Assembly: GCF_017354985.1 (NCBI RefSeq) | Contig: NZ_CP071501.1 | Coordinates: forward strand, 2,003,501 to 2,067,500 | Length of the DNA stretch: 64,000 nucleotides | Source of the DNA: Shewanella cyperi | GTDB lineage: Bacteria; Pseudomonadota; Gammaproteobacteria; Enterobacterales; Shewanellaceae | Direction of reading: 5' to 3' | Shown: piece after piece, positions 17,274-28,102 of the stretch | How the letters are laid out: the number at the start of each line of letters is the position of its first letter | Position numbering within the stretch: the stretch's first letter is position 1 | Translations under genes and position numbers: made by a program | The notes under the pieces: generated by a model | Seen by the model: only the letters and a program-made list of their open reading frames with translations | Database searches by the model: none | Told to the model about the DNA's origin: nothing

Positions 17274-17831
17274 TCAGGGCATAAACTTCATAAAGCGTTT
17301 GAAGTTATCCTGGCTATGGACTACCCAGCCGGGTGTGGCCTCACCTGTACCGACCGCATGCAATCTTGGGTGGCTCATGATGACCCTGGACAAAAGGCCT
17401 TCCTGCTCCTGTTCAACGTCCACAAAAAATACGTGCCGGCCCCGATGCAGCAACCCCTGGAATCGTTTGAAATTCACATTGGGTACCTGGATCCCGATAA
17501 AGCCGCCTTCCCAGGTACAAAAACCCAGCAGCACTATGGCAAGGAATACCAGTGGCACCCAGCCACCGGGACCTTCCGTCAGCCCCAAAAGGTAGCCAAT
17601 TACCAGCACGGCACAGGCTACAAGTATTCCTACAAAGGCGCCGATTTCGGTTGAGTGCACAACATCCTGTTTCAATACCGGCTCGACCTCGTGTAATTGA
17701 TGTGACTCTACCGCCCCATCCTGTTCACTGAGCACATGGATTTGCGGTTCGGTAATGCCGTTGGCCTCAAGTTCATGTTCAACTTGCTCAAGATCATCAA
17801 GATCTGCGGTTGCGTAGTAATGCCTTACCAT
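17274..17831 (-). CDS. Conserved membrane protein, unknown function
   Basis: A 185-residue protein with a soluble N-terminal region (HYYATADLDDLEQVEHEL, HVLSEQDGAVESHQLHEV), two hydrophobic helices (about 62-83 and 89-107, including GFCTWEGGFIGIQVPN) and a soluble C-terminal region. Close relatives occur widely in Pseudomonas and Shewanella and are sometimes named magnesium transporter without evidence that I know of. GGGAGG lies just before the ATG. It stands alone, in the same direction as the oxidase operon downstream. Confidence 0.8.
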   Translation of the reverse strand: MVRHYYATADLDDLEQVEHELEANGITEPQIHVLSEQDGAVESHQLHEVEPVLKQDVVHSTEIGAFVGILVACAVLVIGYLLGLTEGPGGWVPLVFLAIVLLGFCTWEGGFIGIQVPNVNFKRFQGLLHRGRHVFFVDVEQEQEGLLSRVIMSHPRLHAVGTGEATPGWVVHSQDNFKRFMKFMP

Positions 17832-18015
17832 GACAACCTCCCAGATGTTACCCGGGCAATGTATTTGCCCTGCTTGGAACCCACTATCGATAACCCAAGT
17901 GCAAACTTCGGGTATATCGGCCTATCCTAAATTATAGCAGTTGACAGAAATCGGGACGTAAGCTTGGAGGCGCCTGTGCGCCGCTTGGTTGAATAGGCTG
18001 AGGAAAATGAAAAGT

Positions 18016-18045
18016 AAAAAGCCCGCTTAGATAAGCGGGCTTTTC
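18016..18045 (-). terminator. Terminator after tRNA-Ser
   Basis: Inverted repeat AAAAGCCCGCTTA / TAAGCGGGCTTTT with a 3-base loop and T run, just downstream of the minus-strand tRNA-Ser. Confidence 0.8.
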
Positions 18046-18050
18046 GAATA

Positions 18051-18141
18051 TGGCGGAGGAGCAGGGATTTGAACCCTGGGTGGGCTATAAACCCACGCCG
18101 GTTTTCAAGACCGGTGCATTAAACCACTCTGCCACCCCTCC
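18051..18141 (-). tRNA. tRNA-Ser (UGA anticodon)
   Basis: 91-nt class II tRNA with encoded CCA. The acceptor stem GGAGGGG pairs with CTCCTCC (one G-U), the anticodon loop is CTTGAAA with anticodon TGA, there is a long variable arm (GTGGG...CCCAC) and a T loop GTTCAAATC. No integrase or att-like repeat was seen beside it. Confidence 0.97.
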
Positions 18142-18510
18142 GGATGGACGGCAATATAAGTGAGGCGAAGCTTGCTGTAAAGCTTTTTATATCAAGCGCA
18201 TGCCGAGTGATGATTAAATGTGCACAGGATTTGTGCTGCACTCATTTTTTACCAATACCGTTATCAATAAAGCTTGGGGAATGGCCTTTGAGGGACTGGT
18301 ACACTTGATCCCTTGGGTCGATAGGAGTAGCCTTTTCTGGCTTGCAAATTTTTTCACTGCAACGTCAAATTTTCGATTATTTCCTGTTATCTTTCTGCTT
18401 TGCAATGAGCAACTGTTGGTATTGGATTGGGCTTGTTGCCGGATAACAATTAAAGTCTTAGTGTGCTTTCTGCCTAAGCCATTAAATGATAAACCGTTTG
18501 GGGATAGTAA
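18142..18510. other. 369-bp AT-rich intergenic region
   Basis: Between tRNA-Ser and the LysR gene. Open frames here lack a ribosome binding site and run into the LysR gene out of frame. It must hold the tRNA promoter (minus) and the LysR promoter (plus). I see no clear conserved element. Confidence 0.6.
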
Positions 18511-19413
18511 ATGCTTTCTGAACAAGCACTGCAATTGGTGGATACCGTGGCCCAGGTGGGCAGTTTTACCGCGGCAGCGGCCAAGCTCAACAAGGTACCT
18601 TCGGCCATCAGTTATGCCATCAAACAGATAGAAGACGAACTGGGCACGTCCTTGTTTAACCGTCATCATCGCAGCGTCAGTTTGACCCCGGCCGGCGAGC
18701 ATTTTGTGGCTGAAGCCCGTGCCATTCTCAAGCAACTCGATGCCATCAAACGTAGCACCCAACAGGTTGCCAACGGCTGGCAGCCGAGGCTGGGAATAGC
18801 CGTCGATACTCTGGTTCGGGCCGACAGGGTCAGCTTGCTTATTGCCGATTTCTACCGGCACTTTGACGATGTGGAATTGGTGGTCAGCACCCAGGTTTTC
18901 AACGGTGTATGGGAATCCTTGACCCTGGGTCACAGCCAGCTTGCCATAGGCGCAACCACGGCCATTCCTGTCGGCGGCATATATCAATATCGGGACATGG
19001 GCCACATAGACTGGCAATTTTTGGTGTCGCGCAGTCATCCCTTGGCGCAGTTGGACAGACCCTTAACCGATGAAGACATGCGAGGCTTTGCTGCCATCAC
19101 GGTGGAAGATACGGCTCGGGAGATCCCCAAACGACAATCGCCACTGCTCGACAACCAAAGGCGCATTCTGGTGCCGGATTGGATCCGTGCCATCAATTGT
19201 TTTCGCGAAGGTCTGGGCGTGGGTTATATGCCGGCGCATTTGGCAGCACCCTTTGTCCGTGCCGGTGCCTTGATAGAAAAGCAGTTGGAACGACCGCAGT
19301 TACCTACCCCCTGTTGTCTGGCCTGGAACTGTGCCGAAACATCACCGGCGCTGACTTGGTTGCTGGACTACCTGGGACAGGGTGACAAGCTGCAAACCGA
19401 TTGGTTGTCCTGA
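18511..19413 (+). CDS. punR: LysR-family regulator, PunR (YdhB)-like
   Basis: A 300-residue LTTR: an N-terminal winged helix (GSFTAAAAKLNKVPSAISYAIKQIE) and a periplasmic-binding-like effector domain. It closely resembles E. coli YdhB/PunR over its length, for example NGW, IADFYRHFDDVEL, VFNGVWESL, LAIGAT.AIPVGG, and ALTWLLDYLG. PunR activates the purine exporter gene punC in E. coli; punC is not adjacent here, so the target is inferred by homology. The ATG has GGGGA eight bases upstream. GC content rises sharply at the start of this gene. Confidence 0.85.
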   Translation: MLSEQALQLVDTVAQVGSFTAAAAKLNKVPSAISYAIKQIEDELGTSLFNRHHRSVSLTPAGEHFVAEARAILKQLDAIKRSTQQVANGWQPRLGIAVDTLVRADRVSLLIADFYRHFDDVELVVSTQVFNGVWESLTLGHSQLAIGATTAIPVGGIYQYRDMGHIDWQFLVSRSHPLAQLDRPLTDEDMRGFAAITVEDTAREIPKRQSPLLDNQRRILVPDWIRAINCFREGLGVGYMPAHLAAPFVRAGALIEKQLERPQLPTPCCLAWNCAETSPALTWLLDYLGQGDKLQTDWLS

Positions 19414-19477
19414 GCCTGGATCCCTATTTGGGTAAAATGCGCTAAAATGGCGCGCAATCAAAACCCTTTGGCGCGAC

Positions 19478-19867
19478 ATGAGCACTTTTATCATACAGGT
19501 TAACGGCACCGCCTACGGCGACAGCGCCGCATTTCATGCCCTGAAATTTACCGAGGCCGCCATTCAGGCGGGCCACAGCATACTCAGGGTGTTTTTCTAC
19601 CAGGACGGGGTATTCAACAGCTCCAGCCTGCTGGCGCCCGCCTCAGACGAGTTCAATATTCATCAGGCCTGGGTCGAACTTGCCCGGCAGCACCGACTGG
19701 AGTTGGTCAATTGTGTTTCAGCAGCGCTCAGACGCGGCCTGCTATCGGCTGCCGAGGCCCGGGAGCAGGGTCTGGCACATTGGAACGTGTCTGAACCCGT
19801 GGTCATGGGTGGCCTCGGAGAATTGGTTACCGGCATGGTCAAAGCCGATCGCCTGGTGTGTTTCTAG
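19478..19867 (+). CDS. tusD: Sulfurtransferase TusD
   Basis: DsrE-family sulfur-relay protein of 129 residues, part of the TusBCD hexamer that passes persulfide sulfur from TusA to TusE for 2-thiouridine synthesis at tRNA wobble U34. The catalytic cysteine is in VNCVSAALRRG, matching E. coli TusD Cys78. First gene of the tusDCBE operon, with 8 bp before tusC. Confidence 0.95.
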   Translation: MSTFIIQVNGTAYGDSAAFHALKFTEAAIQAGHSILRVFFYQDGVFNSSSLLAPASDEFNIHQAWVELARQHRLELVNCVSAALRRGLLSAAEAREQGLAHWNVSEPVVMGGLGELVTGMVKADRLVCF

Positions 19868-19875
19868 GAGCCCCA

Positions 19876-20232
19876 ATGAAAAAACTTTGTGTGGTATTCA
19901 GACACGGCCCCCACGGCACGGCACATGGCCGCGAGGCATTGGATCTGGCCATGTTGGCCGCCAGCTTCGAACTGGAGGTCAGTCTGCTGTTTTGTGATGA
20001 GGGTGTGCTGCATTTACTGCAGGGCCAGGAGCCGGAAAAGATAGGCTGCCGTGATTATATTGCCACCTTCAAGGCCCTGCCCTTTTATGACGTGGAAATC
20101 CAATTGGTGTGTAAACAGTCTCTGGCCGATTACGGCCTCAGCAAAGCTGCTCTGGAAGAAGAGTTACAGATCCTTGATGCGGCCGCCATTACGGCACACC
20201 TGAAGTCTGTCGATGAAGTGGTGGTATATTGA
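19876..20232 (+). CDS. tusC: Sulfur relay protein TusC
   Basis: 118-residue DsrF-type subunit of TusBCD. Contains KKLCVVFRHGPHGTAHGREALD and FKALPFYDVEI, typical of TusC. The ATG preceded by TAGGAG is preferred over the upstream in-frame start, which would overlap tusD. Its TGA overlaps the tusB ATG. Confidence 0.93.
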   Translation: MKKLCVVFRHGPHGTAHGREALDLAMLAASFELEVSLLFCDEGVLHLLQGQEPEKIGCRDYIATFKALPFYDVEIQLVCKQSLADYGLSKAALEEELQILDAAAITAHLKSVDEVVVY

Positions 20233-20513
20233 TGATTTTGCATCATATTCAAAAGTCTCCTGCCCAGGATGCTGCACTGAAGATGTGCCTGCGCTTTATC
20301 GCCAAGGAAGATGCCTTGCTGCTCAGTGGCGATGCGGTGACGGCGCCCATGCTGCGTCAATGGTCCATGGCGTTGTCGCCCTACAAGGTATTTTTACTCG
20401 AAGATGATGTCATCGCCCGAGGGCTCGGCGGACATCTTGGCAAATACACCCAGGTGAGTTACGAGCGTTGGGTAGAATTGTCATTGCAGTATCAAAAGGT
20501 GATCACTTGGTAG
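20232..20513 (+). CDS. tusB: Sulfur relay protein TusB
   Basis: 93-residue DsrH-type subunit of TusBCD, beginning [10 protein letters not shown]. Translationally coupled to tusC through a TGATG overlap. The family's short length and order fit. Its C-terminus [10 protein letters not shown] overlaps the tusE start by seven bases. Confidence 0.9.
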   Translation: MILHHIQKSPAQDAALKMCLRFIAKEDALLLSGDAVTAPMLRQWSMALSPYKVFLLEDDVIARGLGGHLGKYTQVSYERWVELSLQYQKVITW

Positions 20514-20845
20514 AACAACTGGAATTTAACGGCAAACTGATAGAAACGGATGCCCAGGGCTATTTGAAACATGTGGCCGACTGGAATGAAGAGATAGCGC
20601 TCATTATTGCCGCCCGTGAGCAGATAGAGATGACCGCAGCCCATTGGGAGGTGGTGCATTTTGTCAGGGATTTCTATATGGAATTCAACACCAGCCCGGC
20701 CATCCGGGCGTTGGTGAAGGCGATGGGATTGAAACTCGGCGCCGAAAAAGGCAATTCCAAGTACCTCTATACCCTGTTTCCAGTGGGGCCGGCCAAGCAA
20801 GCCACCAAGATTGCCGGACTGCCCAAGCCAGCGAAATGCATTTGA
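20507..20845 (+). CDS. tusE: Sulfurtransferase TusE (DsrC family)
   Basis: 112-residue TusE/DsrC protein that takes sulfur from TusD and hands it to MnmA. The C-terminus [16 protein letters not shown] carries the penultimate, redox-active cysteine, and [12 protein letters not shown] is the family core. I chose the TTG at 20507, preceded by AGGTGA; an ATG 39 bases earlier would overlap tusB by 46 bp and add residues absent from E. coli TusE. Confidence 0.92.
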   Translation: MVEQLEFNGKLIETDAQGYLKHVADWNEEIALIIAAREQIEMTAAHWEVVHFVRDFYMEFNTSPAIRALVKAMGLKLGAEKGNSKYLYTLFPVGPAKQATKIAGLPKPAKCI

Positions 20846-20857
20846 TTCAGATGTCAT

Positions 20858-20892
20858 AAAAAAAGACCCCGTCCATAGGCGGGGTCTTTTTC
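20858..20892 (+). terminator. Terminator of the tus operon
   Basis: AAAAAGACCCCG / CGGGGTCTTTTT hairpin with a 6-base loop and T run. It may also serve the minus-strand gene at 20913. Confidence 0.88.
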
Positions 20893-20912
20893 TGTCTGCT
20901 TGATTAACTGGC

Positions 20913-21035
20913 TTATCTAGCGTTGTCCAGCACAATAAAAACGGCTTTTCCCAGGGTTGTCAGCAATATGCCGGCAAATACGGCGATGATTGCCATGTAG
21001 GAAAGCCAACGAATATAGCGTTGACCGTTGTCCAT
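20913..21035 (-). CDS. Predicted 40-residue single-span membrane peptide
   Basis: Read directly from the sequence: it begins MDNGQRYIRWLSYMA, has one hydrophobic helix (about residues 11-36) and ends in VLDNAR. An AGGAAG precedes the ATG. It follows serS in the same direction by 53 bp and ends before the tus terminator, so it may be co-transcribed with serS or read alone. Length and codon pattern support it, but there is no known family I can name. Confidence 0.6.
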   Translation of the reverse strand: MDNGQRYIRWLSYMAIIAVFAGILLTTLGKAVFIVLDNAR

Positions 21036-21088
21036 TGCTTCCTATACATCAGGCTATTGAGCTTAATCCCGGATTGTAGCCGGGACTT

Positions 21089-22759
<1,671 letters not shown>

Positions 22760-22767
<8 letters not shown>

Positions 22768-24088
22768 AGCGGCGCTCCGAACTCTGCTGGTTCAGCATAT
22801 CCAACTGGGCCAGTTTTTCCTGGATCCGCTTCTCAAATCCGCGGTTGCTTGGATGGTATAAGCGGGTATCGCTGAGACTTGGTGGGAAATAGTTTTCACC
22901 GGCGGCAAAGGCTCCGGCCTCATCGTGGGCATAACGGTAGCCGGCACCGTGGCCAAGCTCGGCCATCAGCTTGGTGGGGGCATTGCGAAGGTGCATGGGA
23001 ACTGGCTGATCGCAGGTTTCGGCGGCAAGGCGTTTCCCTTCCTTGAAGGCCAGGTATACGGCATTGCTCTTGGGCGCGGATGCCAAATAAACCAGCGCCT
23101 GGGCTATGGCCCGCTCACCCTCGGCAGGACCAACGCGGTGGAAACAATCCCAGGCGTTCAGTGCCACAGTCATGGCATTGGGATCGGCATTGCCTATATC
23201 CTCAGAGGCAATGGCCAATAGCCGCCTGGCCACCTGCAAAGGATCGCCTCCGGCTGTCAGGATGCGGCAATACCAGTACAGGGCGCCATCGGGTGACGAG
23301 CCCCGCACCGATTTATGGACGGCTGAAATCAGATCGTAAAACTCATCGCCGCCCTTGTCATAACTGGCCGCCCTGTGTCCGGCCACTTCATTGAACATGG
23401 CGGCATCAAGGGTGGCACCATCGGCCACCATGTCGGCCATCAGTTCGAGCAGGTTCAGGGCCTTGCGGGCATCACCATCGCAAAAGCGCGCCATCGCCTG
23501 CGCCAATTCCTGTGGCAGTTGCAGTTGCCTTTTGCCCAGTCCCCGGTCTTCATCCGCAAGCGCCTGGTTCAGAATGGCGCACAGCTCCGCCTCATCCAGC
23601 CGCTTTATCAGGTATACCCGGCAGCGGGACAGGAGCGCATTGTTGACTTCAAAGGAGGGATTTTCCGTGGTGGCACCGATAAAAATCACTGTGCCATCTT
23701 CAATAAAGGGCAGAAATGCGTCTTGCTGGCTTTTATTGAATCTGTGTACTTCATCGACAAACAGCAAGGTGCGCTGGCCCCTGGACTGGGCCACGGCCTT
23801 GGCTTGTTCTATGGCCTGGCGGATTTCCTTGACCCCGGAGGTAACCGCTGAAATGCGTTCTACATGGGCATTGGTGTAGCGGGCAATCAGTTCGGCCAGG
23901 GTGGTTTTACCCGTACCGGGTGGGCCCCACAAAAGCATGGAATGCGCCCTGCCCGCCAGCAGCGCCTGGCGCAGGGGTTTACCTTCGGCAAGCAAATGAT
24001 GTTGGCCGACATACTCCTCCACACTGCGTGGCCGCATTCGGGCCGCCAGAGGAGAAAAATCGGGCGCAAAGTCAAAGCTCAAACTCAC
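22760..24088 (-). CDS. rarA: Replication-associated recombination ATPase RarA
   Basis: AAA+ clamp-loader-like ATPase acting at stalled forks (442 residues). Walker A is GPPGTGKTT, Walker [17 protein letters not shown], sensor 1 [12 protein letters not shown], and the C-terminal tetramerisation region contains PEGVKNKVYLAF-like sequence ([15 protein letters not shown]). The GTG start overlaps the lolA TGA (GTGA). In E. coli rarA also lies between lolA and serS, confirming conserved order. Confidence 0.96.
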
Positions 24089-24696
24089 TTGGCGAAACCC
24101 TTGCGCTGATCGTCGAGGGTGACACCCTGGGGCAAGTCAAATTGAAACAGGGTCGAATCGGTATCGGAAAGCTTGGTTACGCCACTCAGTTCAAAATGGC
24201 TCAGGTTGTGTTGCTCATCGGTGAGACTGAGACTGCTCAAGACTTCTCCCTTAAAGCACACTGTGACATCTACCACAGCGCTCTGGGTTTTATCTTTTGG
24301 GCTGATAGCGTAACAATCGCCCTTGGCCTTAATATCGTACTTGTCCCAGCTGGCCTTGTCCTGCTGTACCAGCAGTGCCATGGGCGATGCCTCAAGCACA
24401 TCGGCCATATCCAGGGCCGTGACCTCTTCGGCAAAGGGATTGTATATCCACACGGTTTCTTTGGCCGCCACAATCAGGGATTCGTCCGGCTCTGTCAGAT
24501 GCCAATAAAAGCGGTTGGGAAAGCCAAGGGCCAGCACGCCTTCGCCCTGCTGGATTTGTTTTTGGTTTACGTCTGTTACTTGCTGGGAAAAATTGGCCTT
24601 GAGGCTTTCAAGCCCAGCCAGGCGCTGACGCAATGCTTCGGCATCATCGGCCAACACAGGTCCGGCCAACAAGAGTAATAAAGAAAGGTATTTCAC
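24085..24696 (-). CDS. lolA: Outer-membrane lipoprotein carrier LolA
   Basis: Periplasmic chaperone moving lipoproteins from LolCDE to LolB, about 203 residues with a signal peptide ([17 protein letters not shown], cleavage after ALA-like VLA). The body contains [14 protein letters not shown], the family signature. I chose the GTG at 24696 preceded by AAGGAA; the longer frame adds 29 residues before the signal peptide. It lies 19 bp after ftsK, as in E. coli. Confidence 0.94.
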   Translation of the reverse strand: MKYLSLLLLLAGPVLADDAEALRQRLAGLESLKANFSQQVTDVNQKQIQQGEGVLALGFPNRFYWHLTEPDESLIVAAKETVWIYNPFAEEVTALDMADVLEASPMALLVQQDKASWDKYDIKAKGDCYAISPKDKTQSAVVDVTVCFKGEVLSSLSLTDEQHNLSHFELSGVTKLSDTDSTLFQFDLPQGVTLDDQRKGFAK

Positions 24697-24715
24697 TATC
24701 GGTTTCCTTATGGGA

Positions 24716-27253
24716 TCAGTTGCGCGGCGGAGGTGGCGCCAACACTTCACGGTTGCCATTATGGCCCTGACTGCTGACCACACCCGCCATTTCCATTTGC
24801 TCGATTATCCGTGCCGCGCGGTTGTAACCTATTTTGAATTTTCGCTGTACGCTTGAGATGGAGCCGCGGCGGGTCTCGGTCACAAACGCCACAGCCTCGT
24901 CATAGAGAGGATCATATTCATCGTCACCGCCCTCGGGGGCTTCTCCGGGCAACAACACCTGCTCACCTTCACTGGCACCCTGGAGAATTTCCTCTATGTA
25001 TTGCGGCTTGCCGCGGGCATGCCAATCGGCAACCACCTTGTGTACTTCATGATCGTCAATAAAGGCGCCGTGAACCCGTACCGGAACCCCGGTACCGGGT
25101 GGCATGTACAGCATGTCGCCCATACCCAGCAGGGTTTCGGCACCCTGCTGATCGAGAATGGTGCGAGAGTCAATGCGGGATGACACCTGGAAGGCGATAC
25201 GGGTTGGGATGTTGGCCTTGATAAGACCGGTTATCACATCCACCGAGGGTCTTTGGGTGGCCAGGATCAAATGAATACCGGCGGCACGGGCTTTCTGGGC
25301 GATACGGGCAATCAGTTCTTCCACTTTTTTACCGACTATCATCATCATGTCGGCAAATTCATCCACCACCACGACTATGGATGGCAATTTATCCAGCGCC
25401 GGCGCTTCCTCTTCGAAACTGTCGGATGCTTTCCACAGGGGATCGGTTATCTCTTCGCCGTTGGCCTTGGCCTCGGCAATCTTGGCATTATAGCCCTTGA
25501 GGTTTCTGACCCCGAGTGCTGACATCAGTTTGTAGCGCCGCTCCATTTCACCCACACACCAGCGCAGGGCGTTGGACGCTTCCTTCATGTCGGTTACCAC
25601 CTCACACAGCAAGTGTGGAATACCTTCATAAACGGAAAGCTCCAACATCTTGGGGTCTATCATGATAAAGCGCACATCTTCGGGGCTGGATTTGTACAGC
25701 AAACTGGTGATCATTACGTTGACCCCGACGGACTTACCCGAACCCGTGGTACCGGCCACCAGAAGGTGCGGCATCTTACCAAGGTCCACTACTACGGGTT
25801 CACCGGCAATGTCCTGGCCCAGTACCATAGACAGGCTGGAGGGGCTGTTCTTGAACGCGTCACAGTCCAGCACGTCACGCATAAATACGGTTTCGCGGAA
25901 TTTATTTGGCAGTTCCAAACCCACGTAGGCCTTGCCCGGGATCACTTCTACCACCCTTACCCGCTCGGCCAACAGAGAACGGGCGAGATCGCTCGACAGA
26001 TTGGAAATCTTCGATGCCTTGACCCCTGGGGCCAGTTCAAGCTCAAAACGGGTGATCACAGGTCCGGGATAAACCCCGACCACATTGGCAACTATGTTGA
26101 AGTCTGCTAATTTGGCCTCAACCAATCTGGCGACCTGTTCCAGCTCTTCTTCACTGATGGGATTGGCCTTGCGGTTGGGCACATCCAGCAGGCTGATGCT
26201 GGGCAGTGGATCCATAGGGCGCTGCACGGCGTTTTCATCCTGTCCCGGCAATATGACTATGCCGTCGACAATTTTGGCTTTTTCCTGCTCCCTCGCCTTG
26301 CGGGTCTTGACAGTAACGGCGCCGGAAGATGCTTTGGTATCAAAGTCTATTTCGTCGTCCCAAGGGGGCATGTCTTCGTCATCGTCAATGTTTACCGCCG
26401 GCTCGACACCTGCCGCAGGAACGAATGGAACAGACAACTCATCATCCTGCTCTTCGGCATCAGCGCCGACCAAGGGCTCTACCCGGCGCTTGGCAATACG
26501 GGTGACGGGCTTTACCGGAGCCAAAGACTCGACTTCAGCATAATCCTCTGAATCTTCCTCAGACTGACGCGCTTTATCCTGTTTAGCCTTGAAGTTCGCC
26601 ACAAGGGACATAAAACCCCGGGTATCTTCGGTTTCCCTCGGCGCCTGTATCCGCTTGGGCATGCGGTACAAACTGCGTGCCAGCCACAGGGTACCCCGTC
26701 CCAGCAATTCCACTACCAGGATCCAGCTAATGCCCGTAAGCAAGGTAAACCCGGCGCAGACAAAGCACAGCAACAGCAGTGTCGTGCCCAATTGGTTGAA
26801 ATAGGGCAGCATGGCAGCAGCGATCACATCGCCTGCAACACCTCCGGCAGAATATTCAAAGATATCATTGGCATTCATGCTGGCGAGGGACGACATGCCG
26901 AAAACAATCAGCAAAAAGCCAATCAAGCGCAAACCGACGGAAAAGTAGTCCACTTCCAACAATCTGTGGGCGCGCTTAAACAGCAACCAGCCGGTACCGG
27001 CGATCATGAAAGGTACCAAATAAGCGCTGTAGCCAAAAAAGTACAGCAGCACATCGGCAGTCCAGGCCCCAACGGCACCACCCAGATTGATTATCTGTCC
27101 CTGGTAGTTGGATTGACTCCAGCCGGGATCGCCAGGATTGAAGCTGGTCAGGGCGAGCAGAACGTAAGTGGCGGTCATACAACAAAGAATCAGTCCACCT
27201 TCCAGGAGTCGTTGTAAGCCGCTGAGTGTATTGACGTGATTTGCCTGTGACAA
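24716..27253 (-). CDS. ftsK: DNA translocase FtsK
   Basis: Septal DNA pump of 845 residues: about four N-terminal membrane helices (20-190), an acidic and Pro-rich linker (about 230-330), the RecA-like motor with Walker A GTTGSGKS and Walker [13 protein letters not shown], and the C-terminal gamma winged-helix ([20 protein letters not shown]) that reads KOPS sites. The start is a TTG ([19 protein letters not shown]); no strong ribosome binding site is visible, but the N-terminus matches the family and alternatives cut into the first helix. The linker is short compared with E. coli's 1,329-residue FtsK. Confidence 0.95.
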   Translation of the reverse strand: MSQANHVNTLSGLQRLLEGGLILCCMTATYVLLALTSFNPGDPGWSQSNYQGQIINLGGAVGAWTADVLLYFFGYSAYLVPFMIAGTGWLLFKRAHRLLEVDYFSVGLRLIGFLLIVFGMSSLASMNANDIFEYSAGGVAGDVIAAAMLPYFNQLGTTLLLLCFVCAGFTLLTGISWILVVELLGRGTLWLARSLYRMPKRIQAPRETEDTRGFMSLVANFKAKQDKARQSEEDSEDYAEVESLAPVKPVTRIAKRRVEPLVGADAEEQDDELSVPFVPAAGVEPAVNIDDDEDMPPWDDEIDFDTKASSGAVTVKTRKAREQEKAKIVDGIVILPGQDENAVQRPMDPLPSISLLDVPNRKANPISEEELEQVARLVEAKLADFNIVANVVGVYPGPVITRFELELAPGVKASKISNLSSDLARSLLAERVRVVEVIPGKAYVGLELPNKFRETVFMRDVLDCDAFKNSPSSLSMVLGQDIAGEPVVVDLGKMPHLLVAGTTGSGKSVGVNVMITSLLYKSSPEDVRFIMIDPKMLELSVYEGIPHLLCEVVTDMKEASNALRWCVGEMERRYKLMSALGVRNLKGYNAKIAEAKANGEEITDPLWKASDSFEEEAPALDKLPSIVVVVDEFADMMMIVGKKVEELIARIAQKARAAGIHLILATQRPSVDVITGLIKANIPTRIAFQVSSRIDSRTILDQQGAETLLGMGDMLYMPPGTGVPVRVHGAFIDDHEVHKVVADWHARGKPQYIEEILQGASEGEQVLLPGEAPEGGDDEYDPLYDEAVAFVTETRRGSISSVQRKFKIGYNRAARIIEQMEMAGVVSSQGHNGNREVLAPPPPRN

Positions 27254-27372
27254 AAGAAACAGTCCATAAGCCGATGAAAACAGGTGAAGTTAAGATACCA
27301 GAATCCCATACAATGTGCAGCGAATTAGCCGGTTTTATGCGCAGTTGAATCGTCTTTGCAGAGGAAAAATGC

Positions 27373-27398
27373 AAAAAGGGAGCCGAAGCTCCCTTTTG
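27373..27398 (-). terminator. Terminator after lrp
   Basis: Minus strand AAAAGGGAGC-TTCG-GCTCCCTTTTT: a strong hairpin with a UUCG loop, 22 bases past the lrp stop. Confidence 0.88.
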
Positions 27399-27419
27399 TT
27401 ATACTGCAGGCCTTAAGGA

Positions 27420-27923
27420 TCAGGCGTCCAGCAGGTTGTTCAGCGCCACTTTGCTGGTTTGCTTCACCTCTTCCATCACCACGTAGGTACGGGTATCTGA
27501 AACTGATGGCAGCTTTAGCAGGGTTTCGCCGAGTAAACGACGGTAGGCTGACATGTCTGACACCCTGGTCTTCAACAGGTAGTCGAAATCACCGGAAACC
27601 AGATGGCATTCCTGGATATCATCAAGCAGTTGTACTGCCCTGTTGAAGCGGTCAAACACTTCTGGTGTGTCGCGGTTAAGCGTGATCTCAACGAATACCA
27701 ACAGAGATGCCCCCAGGAAATGGGGATTAACCAATGCGGTATAGCCGTTGATGTAGCCTTGTTTCTCGAGTCGTTTAACCCTTTCCAAACAGGGCGTTGG
27801 ACTAAGTCCTACCCTTTTTGACAGTTCAACATTGGAAATGCGCCCGTCAATTTGCAGCTCGTTAAGGATGTTGCGATCGATACGATCCAAGTCTTTTACT
27901 GGATTCTTTTTATTATAAGCCAT
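27420..27923 (-). CDS. lrp: Leucine-responsive regulatory protein Lrp
   Basis: AsnC/Lrp-family regulator, 167 residues, closely matching E. coli Lrp (DLDRIDRNILNELQ, RISNVELSKRVGLSPTPCLE helix-turn-helix, C-terminal RAM domain with ECHLVSGDFDYLLKTRV). It senses leucine or alanine and reprograms amino acid metabolism. It lies divergent from ald with a 179-bp shared region, a typical place for Lrp control of alanine dehydrogenase. Confidence 0.96.
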   Translation of the reverse strand: MAYNKKNPVKDLDRIDRNILNELQIDGRISNVELSKRVGLSPTPCLERVKRLEKQGYINGYTALVNPHFLGASLLVFVEITLNRDTPEVFDRFNRAVQLLDDIQECHLVSGDFDYLLKTRVSDMSAYRRLLGETLLKLPSVSDTRTYVVMEEVKQTSKVALNNLLDA

Positions 27924-28063
27924 ATTTCTGACCTTGTTTTATCGCTAAAACAATATTAAATGTTGTGTATGTCGAAAGTTCAGCAGCATAAACTGCTGGG
28001 GGAATACTATACTAGATATCCCTGAATTAATCACGTTCAGGACGCTATAAAATAACAATTACG

Positions 28064-28083
28064 CCCACATTAAGTGGGTTTTT
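28064..28083 (+). promoter_or_regulatory. Terminator-like hairpin in the ald leader
   Basis: CCCAC-ATTAA-GTGGG-TTTTT, a 5-bp GC-rich stem followed by five T residues, 19 bases upstream of the ald ATG and 13 bases after a TATAAA-like box at 28046. It could be an attenuator, or a weak hairpin with no role. Confidence 0.45.
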
Positions 28084-28102
28084 ATGCAATTGAGGCTCGA
28101 AG

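Noticed and set aside
18051..18141. A genomic island integrated at tRNA-Ser
   Set aside because: No integrase, no repeated tRNA 3' end, and the flanks look like normal Shewanella gene order.
18218..18631. Plus-strand frame of 137 codons in the AT-rich gap and LysR start
   Set aside because: No ribosome binding site, overlaps the LysR gene out of frame.
22768..24088. A fluoride riboswitch before crcB
   Set aside because: crcB overlaps rarA, leaving no leader; no riboswitch consensus was seen.
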